A DNA stretch of 64,000 bases from Lagopus muta (Eukaryota; Chordata; Aves; Galliformes; Phasianidae): the NCBI RefSeq assembly GCF_023343835.1, contig NC_064439.1:40789508-40853507 (forward strand). Reading direction: 5' to 3'. Each line of letters starts with the position of its first letter. Positions within the stretch are counted from its first letter, which is position 1. Positions 11,901-26,900 of this stretch are shown here, in pieces. Both the position numbers and the translations under genes were made by a program. The notes under the pieces were generated by a model, which saw nothing but the letters and a program-made list of their open reading frames with translations, was not told the DNA's origin and did no database searches.

Positions 11901-14900
11901 GTGAGTGCTTATCCTAGTGATTACAGACCTTTGAGATAGCAAAATTTAAGGCCTGTAAGGTCTTGTGACAAATGGACTTACTTAGGATGGTCACATCTCA
12001 GCAGTGGTGCCTTTGCTTTGCCTCTGCTGCTCATGCCCTGTTGTGCCAGGAAGTTTGGAAGAAAATTGCTCACTTTCTTTTGATAAAGTGCACAACTCTC
12101 TGCACACTCATTACATATTAGGACACGGGTTATTACTCCAAAGGTCAGTCTGTTCTACAAAGGATTGATTTGTATCTGCACCAGTACAGCTCTAACACGC
12201 TCTGATGAAGATAAAGCTTATATACTGGATAGGAGTCTCTTGCTGATAAAATTTAAGCTGCTATCCTCCCTAGTATAAAGAGTCAGCCAGCTACCAAAGG
12301 CTTTTTTGTTGTTATGAACAATGCTTAAAGCAGCTAATTGTTTGGCAAGTTATATGAAACCTAAGTACAGGGTTGGTCTTGCACCAGATATGCTTACATT
12401 AAGCTCTAGTTGATGTTCTTAATTAAGAAGTTTGGTTTTTGAGAACGCAGCCTAAGCTGGCATTTCTGGACATTAGTGGAAAATTGTATTTAGGAGCCCT
12501 GTACATCTCAAACATGGAAAACCTAACCCAGAATCATTACTTAGTAACTAAAGAAAAATTCCTTACCCGTTTGGAAGTGGTGTAAGGTGTAGGAATCTTG
12601 GAAAAGGTAAACTTGCACAAGGAATACACCTGTGTGGTAAAAGCAGGAGGTGGTCACCCGTCAGGCATTTCTCATGACATTAAAAGAAAAAAAACAGAAC
12701 TGCCTACAAAGATGTTTTAGATACTTGCTCTATTTAGAAACAACCACAAAGGAAATGCAGCTTTAGTACTTGGGCTCCAGTGACCTCTTTCTGTCTTACC
12801 TATCTCTTATCAGAAGGCATTTCAGAGGAAAAGGAGAGGTCGTGGCTGATGGCAAAAGAAGAGGAGTTCCCCACCACCATTGTATTGTATTGGCACCCTA
12901 TATTGCCTCAGCTACAATGGAGAACATTACCAAACACATCATCCAGTGATTCCACTCCAACATTCGTAGCCTCCCTCCTCCAAGTAACAACATAGACCCA
13001 GAAGTGCACTCACTCATCACATTTACAAATAGAGGACACTTTACAGCATAATTATTCACATTTATTATGAAACCAGCAGTACGTACCCTGATGGTGTAAT
13101 GGATGGTGTTTTGTTTCTCATACTGAGACACCACTAACGTAAATGTATGGGTCCCTGGAGAGGTCAGCTTTATCTTGGTCAGATAATGAGGACTGTTGAT
13201 CCGAATGCCATCAATATATGGAAGAGGATCAGCTGAAAAAGAAAAGAATGAACACTTCTCCCAGTCAAAGAAACCCCTCAGCCATTTATAATCAATGAAT
13301 TCTGCCCAGAAAGTCAGACTGTTGGTACTGTGTTTAGACTACAAGCAGACTTGAGTGCTTTCAGAAGAAAGGAGCTTCAGGATTTGCTCACAGAAAGCAA
13401 GGACACATAAGAGCAACTGTCATTTTCTGAAGATGTACATCACACATGACAGGACAAATTCTGCACTTGAAAATACAGCTTCAATGACTTGAGAGAACTA
13501 CTTGTCCAGCTGTCACCAACGTCTCTGTTCAAAGGAGTTCTACTGTGATTATGTTGAAATGTAAAGAAAAAGATAAGGAATCTTTAAGCACTCTACAAAA
13601 ACCGATGAGGAGTCTGCTAGAGAGGCTCCCTTCTCTGTTGACAGGGCAGCTGCAGTTGGTAGACAAGACTTTGCAATATGTTCACGCCTTTGAGAAACAA
13701 AACCACATCTCCATTCTCCTAGGATCACTACACAACACAAACAGTATTTATTATAAGCATCCCAAACATTTTTCTTTCACAATTACACAATGCAATTTGT
13801 TATCTGGGCTCTAATTGGTTATTTCCAGAATTCTTTCAATTTTAGTCAAGCAGAGACAAGTCTAGCCAATTACTTGAATAGACCCAGGATCAGTTCCTTT
13901 GTTTTCTTCCACAAAGCAACATGGGAGAAGGATTAAAATAAAACAACAAGCAGCTTAGAAATGGGGAATCCCTGTCTCTGTGCCAAAGGATTAACCTGTT
14001 TAGTTCTGATCTCATTTTAACAGATGGTAAAAATAATACTGCAGCTTGACAAATCTATTTCCATGGAAAAAGATTTCAAATGAGTTTGAGCTCGTGAGCT
14101 TAAAAGTTTATGAAAGAGTTTGGTTATCAAGAAAAAACAGACAAGTCATCCAGCTCTCCTTACTGGTCCTGCTGGAAAACTGTCTTTTTCAAGCACAGCA
14201 GAATAGTTTTCCCTCCAGTGTACAGAAGTGCATTGGTTGCTGACCTGAATGTTTTCAGTCTAACACATGTAAAATAAGCAGTGTTACAACTAACAGCACC
14301 ACAAGCATGTCTTGGGCAGTAAGGACAAGCAAATTCTTTAACAAGATCAGCTCGTGCAAAACCTGATGTTTTGGGAAGGTCTCAGTGGACGTTTTCTACA
14401 GAAAGCTGGCTTGGATTCTAGGCAAACTGCTTGGCAGAGTACACTGAGCAAGACCAGAGATGAACCCCACAACCATTATCAGCTATTCCAGTAGAAAAAC
14501 AAACCAACCAATCAACCCAAGTTCCACTCTTTGTTCAGAAGAACTGTAAAAGCTCCTATTACCTGTTACACGAGCATTAGCTTTACTTCTGTGTCTCAGA
14601 TCTACTGTCTTTCTTGGAATAAAACATACACGGCCTTTTTGCAGCTGCAATAAAGCTCCAAAACCCAAGTAGGGTTAAGATCTTAAGCGCATACAGCTTG
14701 GTTTATTCCTTCCATCAGTCTGTCAAGGTGGTCAAAGGGCTGAATGACTACATCAGAAGACTGACCTCACAGAATGAACTTTGCAGCAGGAAAACAAACT
14801 GTGCCTCTCTTTCCCAGAGAACTCTCTGCAAGTGTTCATTTATTCTTAAGCATCATCTTTTCTGACAGCTGAGGTATACTAACCTGGATAGTAAACTTTT

Positions 14901-17900
14901 TTGCCATCAGTCTTGTATACGACCATAGTAATAAATTCCCTGTTATGTGCAAAGTCATCCTATAAAAAAACACAAATGGAGTTACAAGCTTCTGTGGAAC
15001 GTAACCAACATTAAATGTAAATCAAACACACGTCCTCCCATCCCTTTGATCACCACACACTATGGTCCAGTATTTGCGTTCATCTTTTTAAAATGTCTGA
15101 ATTAAACCAGCTACCACTAATTAACTGAAAAACATTCAGGCCCTTGGGAGTCAGAATTCCTTTGGTAATCACCTCACTCAATTTTTACACTGAGTCTGAG
15201 TCTATCTCAACCATCTTGAAAGCAGGTATCCATACAGCAGAATTTAAAGTTTATACATATAGCCATACCTGGAACATGTAAATGTGAGCAGTAATATCAC
15301 AGCAGGTACTACAGAGCTCAGAATGTGGAAAGCAAGAGAACTCCCACCTTATCCGTGATGTGTCTGCTCAGCAGCACCCAGACCACAGCTCCACCCTGTG
15401 GGCACTGCACCTCCAGCTTGTACTGCGGGTTGTTGGCCAGGCTGTAAGCATCCTTCACTGGGCCTTGCTTTGCATCCCAAGTACTAGGAGCAATGCAGAC
15501 ATTGCATCAGATCAGTTTTGAAAACAAAGAGATTTAGACTTCTCTAACTGCACGATGCTTCTTATGAGCTTTTATGTCCGAACGCTTGCTTTTTCTTTTT
15601 CCCCCTCCCCTACAGATTTCTATATTCAGGTAAATTTCTGAATAACAATCTGCTTAATGTTTGGAAAGGTGCCTGGTACCTCGAGGTACCCTATTACAAA
15701 ACCTGCCTCAGGAACTGTCTAGACAAGGAAAACAGGGGAAAAAACAAAGTGCTGATGACAACACTGAGTGTGACACACTGGGAACAGAAATGGATAAAGC
15801 TATTTGTGTCATCGACCCTTCTCAGCCCTTTGAACCAAACAGTGTTTGTGAATGGCTGCATTATTAACTAAGCTTCAGTTTATCTCTGTTGTTGTGCCAC
15901 TATTTATGGCAGATGTCACTGTGCTAGGCACTGCCCTATGCAGAGGTATGACAATCATTAATAATACAAGGAAATACAGAGTAGAAGACGATTAAGTGTG
16001 AATATTCATCTCATCTTGCTCCAAGACAGCGCTTCTTGGAATTAGTCTGAACACAAAGGTGGAAGAAGCCTTTACAGAGAAGTTGAGAAGTTGTGCTATT
16101 GATGATGGAGCTCGTGCAGAGCTAACACATACAGAAGCCATGGGGAAGCAGGGGTGAAGCGTGGTATACTGCAGCAGAGAAACAAATAAACCCTCACTTC
16201 CAGAAACAGAGGCACTTGTCTTCTAACTGGGATAGAAAAAGACTGAATGAAACGAATACCAGAGGGAGAACAAGTATCATGTTCAAGTAAATTGATGGCT
16301 AAAGAAGGCAACACAAAACTACAACTGGTGAGAAATGGACTTTGACTCCTACGACATGAGCAAATACACCTCGTATATACACTTATAAAAGACAACACGC
16401 ACTGCACAAACGGCTTGGAACTGCCCAGTAAAATGAATTCCAAATAAAAGTTAGGTCACTGAAGCACTGCCTAGTGACTAAGTAAACTAACACTGTGCAC
16501 AAATCTAATTTCTGTTCTAATATAGAGATGTGGTACTGAGGTCAGCATCCACTTATACAACCTTAGGTCTACAGTATCGTCACAAAGATCACAGGAGTTT
16601 CAACAGTGTTATGGAAAACCTCAAAACAAAAGCCTGAGCTCAGAATTTATAGTAGTAAAGCTGGACTCTAACCATGATCTTGAGCCCAACCTCTGCAGCA
16701 GTGAGAAAAAAAAATGGAAGAAAGGAAACACCTCATCAAGACATTCAGCATTATATTCAGCATTATATTGACACGGAAGTTTTTCTCTTGGACCAACCTG
16801 TGAATACATGTAGATTCTTTAAAAAGACCAGGGTTCCAACTCAAATAAATAACATCGTAGTACTGGCACAAGTCCTCCCAGGCAATCCAGAAAATCCCTA
16901 AAAAGAAATTGCTGTTTTTGTTTGCTTACCAGAAATGTTGAATTTAGTCATTTTTCAGAAGTCTCTTTTCAGGCAAAAAGTACAGCTGATATAAACCCCA
17001 CATTTCTATGAAACAGAGTAGTAACATCTGCACTGCCTGCATTCCTAAAGTTAAACTTAACTCACAAAGCAAACAGGTTAAACCAAGATAGACAAGTTAG
17101 TTAGAATCTCTGCTTATCTTTAACACTGGGTTCTTTCTGAAGCTGACAAGACATTTTCATTCTCAAGCATTAATCAGAGGGCATGAGAGAACCTCTGTGC
17201 TATCCAATAAAGACATCACTAATTGATACTGAGCTGCCTTATTCTTTCCTAAGTTTCTGGAAAAAAAAAACAACAGGTTATCCCAGTTCAACAAATCAGT
17301 TTAGCAACACAGTGAACAACTCAATTAATGTGAATACCCTGAATTGTATTTCTAAGGTACTTCTTTATGGGACTTGCTTTAGCACCCCGCATCTGCTTCA
17401 TCTTTACAATTCTTGTGTAATTTTAACGCTCTACAGCTCATTTAATTGCAACTCCAACCAGCACCACCACCTCCATACTGACAGATTCCTGATGAAATGA
17501 ACTCTCAAATAGGTCTCTGATACTGGCACTCACAGGTCTTGCAGCACTAGAAAGATATACAGTCAGAACAGCTACATATTTAGACTTCAGACTTTTAGAA
17601 AATCAGCAGGAAAATCCAGTCAGAAAAATAACTTCCTTAAAATTGTTAATGTAACTTCATATAAATTTTAACTATTAGATTCTACAGATGCACCATTTCC
17701 TTACTGAATGGATCTGTAATGAGCTAATCTCTCCTAACTACCAAAAGCCAGGACTGCTATTCTTACACACTGCATGAAGTTCATAATGAAATGCTAAACT
17801 CCAATGGACTTGGATGCATACTGCTGTCAAAATGAAGTGGCATTAAACAAAAGGGTTTCCTCAGTTACTCCACCTGTTTCTTGTGCTTAAGTGTTTCTTT

Positions 17901-20900
17901 CCACCTTTCTGCAGGGATAAACCACCAAGGTCTGCATTATTTGAACATACAGTGATTTTTTATGCCTTATTACCATTGTCTATTTTCTGTGCTGTTCTTG
18001 GATCAAAGTTCAAGTATTTTTGTAGATCTGGGGTCCAACTTCTTGTGTCATTTTCACTGTATCGTCCCTTCCAACGTAAGTGGCTCCATGGATTTTTCAG
18101 CTGGAGGAATCTAAGTCCCTGAGGAAATACAAAGTAAAACTGCTGGATTCACCTTATCAAGGTTATGTTTTCATTTATCTGAACGTGGAATAGGGACCAG
18201 CATCTTAAGGAAATAGCATCATTGAGCTTTATTGGGAAATCCTGGAAAGCTTAAGACAAAATGAACTAAAAATCAGTAGCAATCCATCTTGGACAAAGGT
18301 TTCAAGCTGGTATCTGAAAAAATCATTCAGTTTTACTTGGTACCTTATGTTCTCTTATATCCAAGACTGCATAGGCATGGGTTGGAACTAAACCCCATTT
18401 TTCTCCTTCCTCTTCAGACATCACACCTGTTGCTGTTGTGATCAGGACATCTCCTTTATGAAACCTATTAAAAAAAAAGAGAGAACGTTTTAATTAAGCT
18501 ATTTTTAACAGCTGCAAACTAACATTTGACAGATACTGTAATGGCATGTTTGCACACTGTTAGTAGGATCCTACTTCATAGGAATACAGGTTGTTTATTG
18601 TAAGCAGAAATCACACTTGAAGATGCTTCAGAAAACAGCGCTATTTTCTTCCAATATTTAAGTGCAGGCTGCATGTGAAATAAATAGCTATTGTCATTGT
18701 AACATAAAAATAAGCATTTGTCATTCTAAAATTCAATCTGTGTCATCTATTAAAAATACAGATCTTCACCTGAACACAGAAATGGCTTCATCAACACTTA
18801 CTCAAATCACTGCATACAGTGAGTTAACTCTATTGACCCCAGGGTTTTGATGGGGCTTCACAAACTTGGAAAGTAAATCAATCAATCAATAAATCATAGA
18901 TTCCTGCACGTGCCCACATTCCAGCTTTGTGTCACTCAGTGTCATTCCTACAGGGTTTGAACTGTCAAACAGCAGCTGAGTTCTGCAATTATTCTGAATT
19001 GCAGTTGTTCACAGTGATCACTGTTAGGAAGATCTGCTATGGTACACATGGTACATATGGTATACATGGTACATATGGTATACATGGTACACATGGTACA
19101 CATGGTACACATGGTACACATGGTACACATGGTACACATGGTACAATGCAAGTATGCTCTCAAGGTACTGTATAACCCTGCACAGTTCACAGGGTCAGTG
19201 GACTACAGATTGTCAGTGTAGCACAGATTAACAACAACAGTGAAGCTATGATGACTAGATCTCACTAATTGCAGCCACACCTACAAACTGCAATGTCAGA
19301 ACATCTATCTGAAAAGCTGACCATCAAGTGCGAGTTCCTAAACTACTGAAAAAGCACTATGGAAATAATTCCACTCTCCCATCATGAATGGGGCTCTTTC
19401 AGTCAACAGAATATCCTCCATCTACTGCCTTGAGATACAAGAGGAACTGGTTGCACAGAACAGTTGAGAAATAAATTTAAGTACTTGCTAGCTGACATTT
19501 ACTTTACACTGAATCTTTCACCCTAAGTAGAATTGTGTTACAACAGGTGTGAAGATGAGGATCACAGTTTCAACACAGGTTTTCTGCCACTCCTCCAGAT
19601 TTACAACTGGAGCATAATAATCAAGATTTTGTGATATGATTAAGAATACCATACTGATCTGCTTGCTAGGGAGAGCAAGTCAAGTTCCGGGGGATACTCC
19701 TCCTATATTTCCTTCTGCTTTTTAAAGACTTCAGTTGTACAATGGTTCTCATCTGCTGTTCTCTGACTCTACAGTTTATTTTCTTCATCAAGAAATTGGC
19801 TGTTTTTTTCTTTTTTCTTCCCTATCAAATAGGAAGGAAAAATATTCCATAGTATCTTACTCTTCTATTAAAGTCACCAATACATCACTTTTTCTTCTTC
19901 CAGAAAGCATGTGGAAGTTATACAAACCACAACTTGTAGTACCAAGATTCTGCTGAGGGATCTGTGATGACTGTAAGTTGGTAATCCAACTACTGCAGAG
20001 CAAGCATTTTAATTAGTTAAGAAAGAACAAACTTCTACCTCTGATAGAGCATTCTGAAAGTGCTGTCTCTATCAAAAGCCTGATTGTCAGAGTGCATAGC
20101 AATTCTTTCAGGTATCCAACCAGTCAGCGCATGGAGATCGATGTTCTGAAATACAAGCGTTCAGAGAAAACAACAGGTAACCATCAAAGCACCTTGAAAG
20201 AAACCAAAGACACTTATTACAATAGCTCTACATATGAAGACTCAAGAGTAAGACAGTATGAAATCTGATAAAACTGAGCTGATGAAGAACTGAAACTTGA
20301 GTTATGAAAGCATTAGAAGAGTTCCATCAGTTTTATGATGCGTTCTATTTATTTCTTTGATTCACAGAATTTTAAATTACAGCCTCAGAAGAACTACTTG
20401 CAATCTTGCTATTATATATGCATTTTAAATTATTTATGTTTTACTTCTAAGGCTCAGGGTTTCAGAGGTTTTTAATATATACATATATTTTTTGTAAGGC
20501 TGACACTGTCATGCTTTTCAGTAAAAAAAGGCTTTAATCTCCTTATTTTATCTCCTTGAAACATTGCTTCCTCTCCTCCTGCTTTGAGCTCCTCAAAGGA
20601 AAAGCAAAGACTGTAAAGGCTTGAAGAGTCCATGAACAGCACTGGTGGGTGGGAACTTTGCAAACTGCAAATACAGCAGACAATAGACTGATTAGACAAC
20701 GAAGCTGTGATGTAGTGGAGAACAGGGGGTGGAGATTAGATGTCAAATGTCAAGCTGTTTTTCCAGACAGCAAGTTAGAGGAGGACAATGCAAGTAGAAC
20801 AGTGTCATGGTTCTATGTTGTGGTTCTATTCTGTTTCTTCAGCACTGTTCCACAGAACAAAGCACCCTCCACTGACATAAACATACCTAAAAATGTATGC

Positions 20901-23900
20901 CACATTCTGCCCTTGTGCAAGGCCACATTTGCCTCAATAATCACATTTCTGAAGGTGATAACTGCCTATCACATCCACAAAGAATACAATTATCAAGACA
21001 TCGACTAGAACGGAATAAAGATACACTTAAATTTAGTAAGTCTGAATGAAAAATCAGAAATCCTTTCTAGGTAATGAATAAAGATTATTTGGGCTGGAAT
21101 AGTCCAGACTCTCTGAAAGAATAGTTTCCCCATCAACAACGTGGCTGCAGCATTATGACAGCCTATTAAGTAACCACACTATAGGCACCTGATACATATT
21201 CATATAAATGAGTGGAACAATCCGATAAGCTTTCTTATATCAAAGTACTTGTTCCCTCCATAAACATGGAGTATTTCAGCCTGCTTCTTTCTTAGCTGGC
21301 TGCTCAACTGAACAAGGGAGAATCATGCTGTCTATAGAATGACAGTTAGAAACAAAAAATCTGCATTACTGGTACAGGTAGAAGCAAAAAAATGTATGAG
21401 TTTGCTCCAAACTTTCATCTAGTGTCAATATAAAGCATAACTTTCTAACCCTAAGTCTCAGTCCTACAGTTAGTACAACAAGTTTAACTCTGCCCTTCAA
21501 GTCTGACATACTTGAGCACAGTTAAGCACGTCTGTAATAGGAAGAAAAATTAGAACAAAACAGAAGAAATCCAATGCTTACTTCCCAAGCATTCCATTCT
21601 GATTTCACTACAAGAAATGAGGAAACTTGACAGAGATTATCTATTCTTTTTCTTATTAGAAATTATCTAGTACTTACAGAATTTGATCCAGGAAAATCAT
21701 ATCCTCCCATGACCTTCATGTAAGCTTTTTCTATTAGAGATACCCACAGTTCATTCTTATTGTTAGAATAAGAGCAGAGAAGTTCCCCATTATGATCAAC
21801 AGGTAACTGGTCATCTATGATCACCTGTGCAAAATAAATAAGTTATCTTACAGCTAATGAAGTACCCTGCAAGTATTTAAAAAAAAATGACAAAACTTAA
21901 CTCTTAGGAATACACAGGCACATACTTAGGCTTCCAAGGCACAGATCTGACCACTTTTTCAGATGAGGACACCTGTACCAATCAGAGGCTTGCCCTATAG
22001 TGAACAACTTGTTCTGTTGCTAGCTGTCTCACACACCATCACTGGGTGACCTGTGAGCATCTGCCTTGGTTTGCACTTTAGGAAGTGGAGGTTAAGACAC
22101 AACTTGCTCATCAAGTATTTAACACCAGCTGGAAAGCTCAGTGTGACTGTCAATATTAGGAAAAGTAGAGAAAGGCCTAACAACATCCCTCTCCTAACTA
22201 GGAGAAAGAACATAGATTGTGCTCAGTGTGCAGTGGAGGAATTGCAGTCATTGATCTATAAAGGACCAAAATGCATGTCACATCACTTCCATAGTCCCCA
22301 GTTCCTAATTTATGTTTCTTTTCTCTAGAAAGGAAGAAGTATTAAAGGAGCAGTTGCAAAAACATCTACATTTCTTGTTTAAATTATGTGGACTATCCTT
22401 CCCATTAGGATAGATTATTACTGCAGTACTCATCGTGGTCTGAAACAATTTCCCAGCACAGATATTTCACACTGCCATCAGTCTATTACCAATACACTAC
22501 TGAGAAAAAGCACATTTTCATGTCAAATCCTATTTGTGCAAGAATGGATAATCCTTCTTGTAGAGCACAGCCACTCATCCTACCAAAAAGCAGCCATGGG
22601 GAGATATACTGGAGAGCATGGAGAGCAGGGGGAAACACTGAGGTGATCCTTCCCTCTAACAGTCATTTAGATTCCAGGATTTTGCTACTAACAGGCCTCC
22701 TAAGCTAGAGGTTGTATCTTAGCATCTGATAATATTTGAGGACTTGTCCCAAACCCCTCAGCCATGAACACAACCACTGGATTTTTGAACTCCCACAAAC
22801 AGTGATCATTCAAAATGAACTGCAATACAGACTGCTACAGTATTTTATTTTATACCACTATTTACTGCACAAAGAAAACGATGTTTGTGAGTTTATAAAG
22901 CTCTACCATTTATCTTCAGGCATCTCCTCTCTTCACAAAAAATCTTTGGTTGTCAGCTTTTAAAATACACGATTTAACAGTAAGAGTATTAAGTTCCCCC
23001 CCAAAAATTTACCTTTCTAGGTACACCATTGATATGAAGTTTCACCATGTATTTGCCACATGGATTATACTCTGGTTCTCCTTTCTTATTCTGAGGGTAA
23101 ATGATACTGTTAAAAAAAAAAAAACACATAAATTGTGACATAAATGACTCTGCTGTCAACAGAGTGATAACATAAAAAGTGGGATTTCTAGAATCTATAC
23201 TAAGAGATAAATATGGAATTTTACATGACAAAGCCACTCAAATTTAATAAAAGTGGCAATGATGTTTAAATAGATTTTATATTTCAGACCTTATTCCTGA
23301 TGCAGTTCTCTCCTAATCGGAGTAAGAAAACCCATGAGTTAAAAAGTCATTTCTCTAACTGAAACACAAGCAGATGTCTTACTTTTAAATGTATCAATAT
23401 CAATAAAATACAGTATTAGCCTGAATGACAGTCAAAGGTTTCAAGACTACAGTGATACAGAACTCTCTGCTCACAAAGGTTACACGTTCCCTTCTAGCAA
23501 GTTTAGATTAAAACAAAGTTCTAGAAATAACATTCACACACTTGTCTGGCAATGGGCTCCTGGCAGACAGCCTGCCAAATGCATGCTAAATTTATCACTG
23601 AATGCTTGTTAAGTTGGATTGAGACAGTGTTGTTACCATTCTGCAGCAAGATTTAATAGCAACTATTTGTTGTACAGCAGTTGACATAACAAAGAAACAA
23701 ACCTACAAGGCATTCTAAGTAAAACTGCTATTAAAAACAAAGCCTTCCAGACTATTTGCTCTTCTCAAAGCACATTTAAAGTAGTTTCACTTTCAGAAGA
23801 GGTAAAGCCACAAGATTCCAAGGGAGATAAAGGTGAAACAAACACTAGCTTTTACTGTACCCAAATGTACGATAGAGAGCCTCAATTAAAACTGATGAAA

Positions 23901-26900
23901 GTAGAGCATACTAATCTAAATATTTTTTACATATTACTCATGAATAAGCTCAACAGACAGCAATTTAAACAGAACATACTGCTTAGCTGTGTTAAACCTG
24001 ATGATCTTAGAAAATAGCAGCTATTTACCTTGTAATCAACTTTTTGTTGTATCTTCTTTCATACGCAGCACTGATAGCAAGGGATGCCACAAAGGAACAA
24101 TCTGACACTATTGTCTGTAAAGAAAAGATGACAACGAGGATATTTACTAACATTTAGATACTAAAGAAAAAGGGCTTGAGCGGGAAAGAAGGGAAAATTG
24201 TCAGTTAGTGATTCCCCTCCATAGTGAAAGGATTTAAATGGAAAGAAGCCAAGTTACTAATAAAAAAAAAAAAAAGAAAGCAGGAAACATTGCTTGCTCT
24301 GTAAGTTAAAAGATTTATTGAAGGCAATGAGAGGTAAATGCAGCTATCTTGTCATTCACTCACACTTAACCTCTTTCTTCCCAAAACACACAGTGTTTCC
24401 ACTGTTAATGCACTTGTTCATTCTCGTGGCTAAAAAAACACATGGAATTTGAGGTGGTGCTGTCATTAAATTAACATCAAGAGAGCCATGAGAAGCTCTC
24501 TCACATTTAGGGGTTTCTTTTTGAAAAAGTAATCTTTTTTGGGAAGTCTCGTAGCAGCTAACATTCCTCTTTGGGACCAACTTACCTGCTTTATGCTGAA
24601 ACTTGATACGGTGTAAATCATGGTAGGGTTATTTGTTATGTCATCTGGCCGCACCCACCTGGCAAACATTGCTTTCTGTTTGGGGGATAATGGCAACTTC
24701 CCACATTTATCACTAGATTTAGGAGAGAAAGGCAGAAATAACAGGTTAGATAGAAAAGCTTTTAACGACAACCCAAGTCATGCATACATCTGACAGATGG
24801 TGCAAAATGTGCATAGAACAATTACACAGCTGGAAAAGAAATTCAGAGAACAAAGTTGACAATTTGGTGGGGAAAAACAGAAAATATTAAAAACGTGAAA
24901 TAAAACCCAAGAGTCTCCTTCATAGGACTGAACAGAAGAAAGGAATTCCAGATGCCAACTGCCCTAGCAGAAACCCAAATTCTTGCCTTTAATTCAACAT
25001 GATGATCTAATAAAAGGCTTCTTCAGTTTAGAAAATATTGAGGTATATCTGATTGTCGTGCCTTTGGCAGAAAACTGAAGAAAAAACACCAAGCAGATGA
25101 CTTGCCTGTTATGGCTATATGTAAGGTGAGCCTGTATCACTGCTCACACATAAACATCTAACAGTTTTTTGTCACTCTTTTTCTGAATAGCCCTTTGCAA
25201 GGAGACAGCTACCACCTTCATTTTGCAGGTGGGACAACTGAGACAGAGAGTACTAAAAACAGTAGACTCCATTTCCTGACTGTTGCCAAGTTGCCAGCAT
25301 AGCCCAATACTTCAAAAAACCCAATTGGAATTCTTCAAGGCTTGCAGGGACAACTGCAAAGGCACTGCAGAGCAGGATCAGCTTACGTTAAACAGTTCCA
25401 AGACCAGACTGGAGAAATGAGGTTGCAGTATCTAAGTACCTCAGCCAAAATTATGCTTAAAAATCTGCTTAAACAATTTCAAGAGAAAACACAACAATAC
25501 TGATGATTGGAAAGAATTCAAAATAACAGCAAAGAAACATCAGTAATTGAACAGCACTTACGAAAATGGCATAGGGAAGGCAAAACGTTCTCTCAGATCA
25601 ACACTCATGAAAGGGACATATTCAATGCCATTAATTTTTGAAGTCTTTCTGCAAGTTGCAAGAGAAAGACACAGTTACAAACTTATCTATCATCCTTCAA
25701 AGGTTGAGTCTGAAAAGTCTCCAGCTTTTCAAACTCACTCACATTTCTATCTTCAGGACCATACCTTTAGTCCGTTTGAGTGCCTATAGTAAATAAACAG
25801 ATTAAGCGGAAGAAGATCAAATCCTGGACAGCATTGAACATCACCTCTGTCACAATCCTATTTACTGCGGAGTGAGAAGGAAGAAGGTTGTAGTCCTTAT
25901 CAGACAATGCCTTTTTTTTTTTGCATATACCTCATAGTTTTCAAAATTACAACCTTACCTGAAGGTTTTATGGATTTGTTAAAATACAAAAGGAACTGAA
26001 TATAACAGAAGGCATAATCCTGAAGCATACCGTGCTTCCTCGGTTTCCTGTGAAACAGAAGTTGTATCATACGTAAAACCATTCCTATACCTGGGCACCT
26101 GTGAGTGAGATCTTTCATGAACTCCATCAGGTACAAACATACAAAAATATGGCTGTGAAAAATACTCCTGGCAGCCAACTACCAGTTGTCTTCTAAACAT
26201 GCTCTGTGGATAAAAACCACTGATTACATTACTGGAGAGAATAACAGTGTGGGTAATGGCAACAAATGTGTTTGTAAGTGGTGGTTTTCCAAGCCTCTGC
26301 TGATATACCTCAAGCTTAGGTGTATAACAATTTGCTGTCCAAGATGCACAAAGGATGTGTGCACAAATGATAAATGATAAAACTTTGTAAAAACTTGGCC
26401 TCTGCTCACCTGAGTACTTCAATCTCCTCTGCAGTGTACCTCTGACCTTGAGACTCACTAGCTTGTACTGCTCTGATTGTCTGTGGTTTATCATTCAAAG
26501 AAAAATCAGGACCCAGTGGAAAGAATGTTCTGACGGGCTGGTTTGGTTTAGCAGCAGTTGACTTCTCCTTCTGAGATGACTTTGACATCGATACTTTCAG
26601 TGCTTCTGCTCTAAAGGAAAGAAAAATGCATTCTGTGTACAATCATAATGAAAATATGGCTATGGTTCAGTCATTTATTGCCTTGTTCATGCTTTCACAT
26701 TTGTTAGATGGGATGAACGATGCTAAAGCTGAGCAATATCATTTTTCCTATGAAAAAATTCATAAACGATATCAATAGAAGATAAGCATCAGAAATCATT
26801 CAGTACTGACGCCACTATTTCTTTATTTTCCTGTTCTACAATCAATTAAAATATAGCACTTGCAATTCAATTCAAAGATATTGTCAGCAGAATTCATTAG

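Noticed and set aside
19039-19145. Possible CRISPR-like or protein-coding repeat
   Set aside because: A plain 9-bp tandem repeat with no spacers, inside a vertebrate intron; open frames are a by-product of the unit length.
25979-26494. 171-codon open frame on the - strand in CAPN7
   Set aside because: It overlaps part of exon 5 in a wrong frame and runs through intron 5; no family resemblance.
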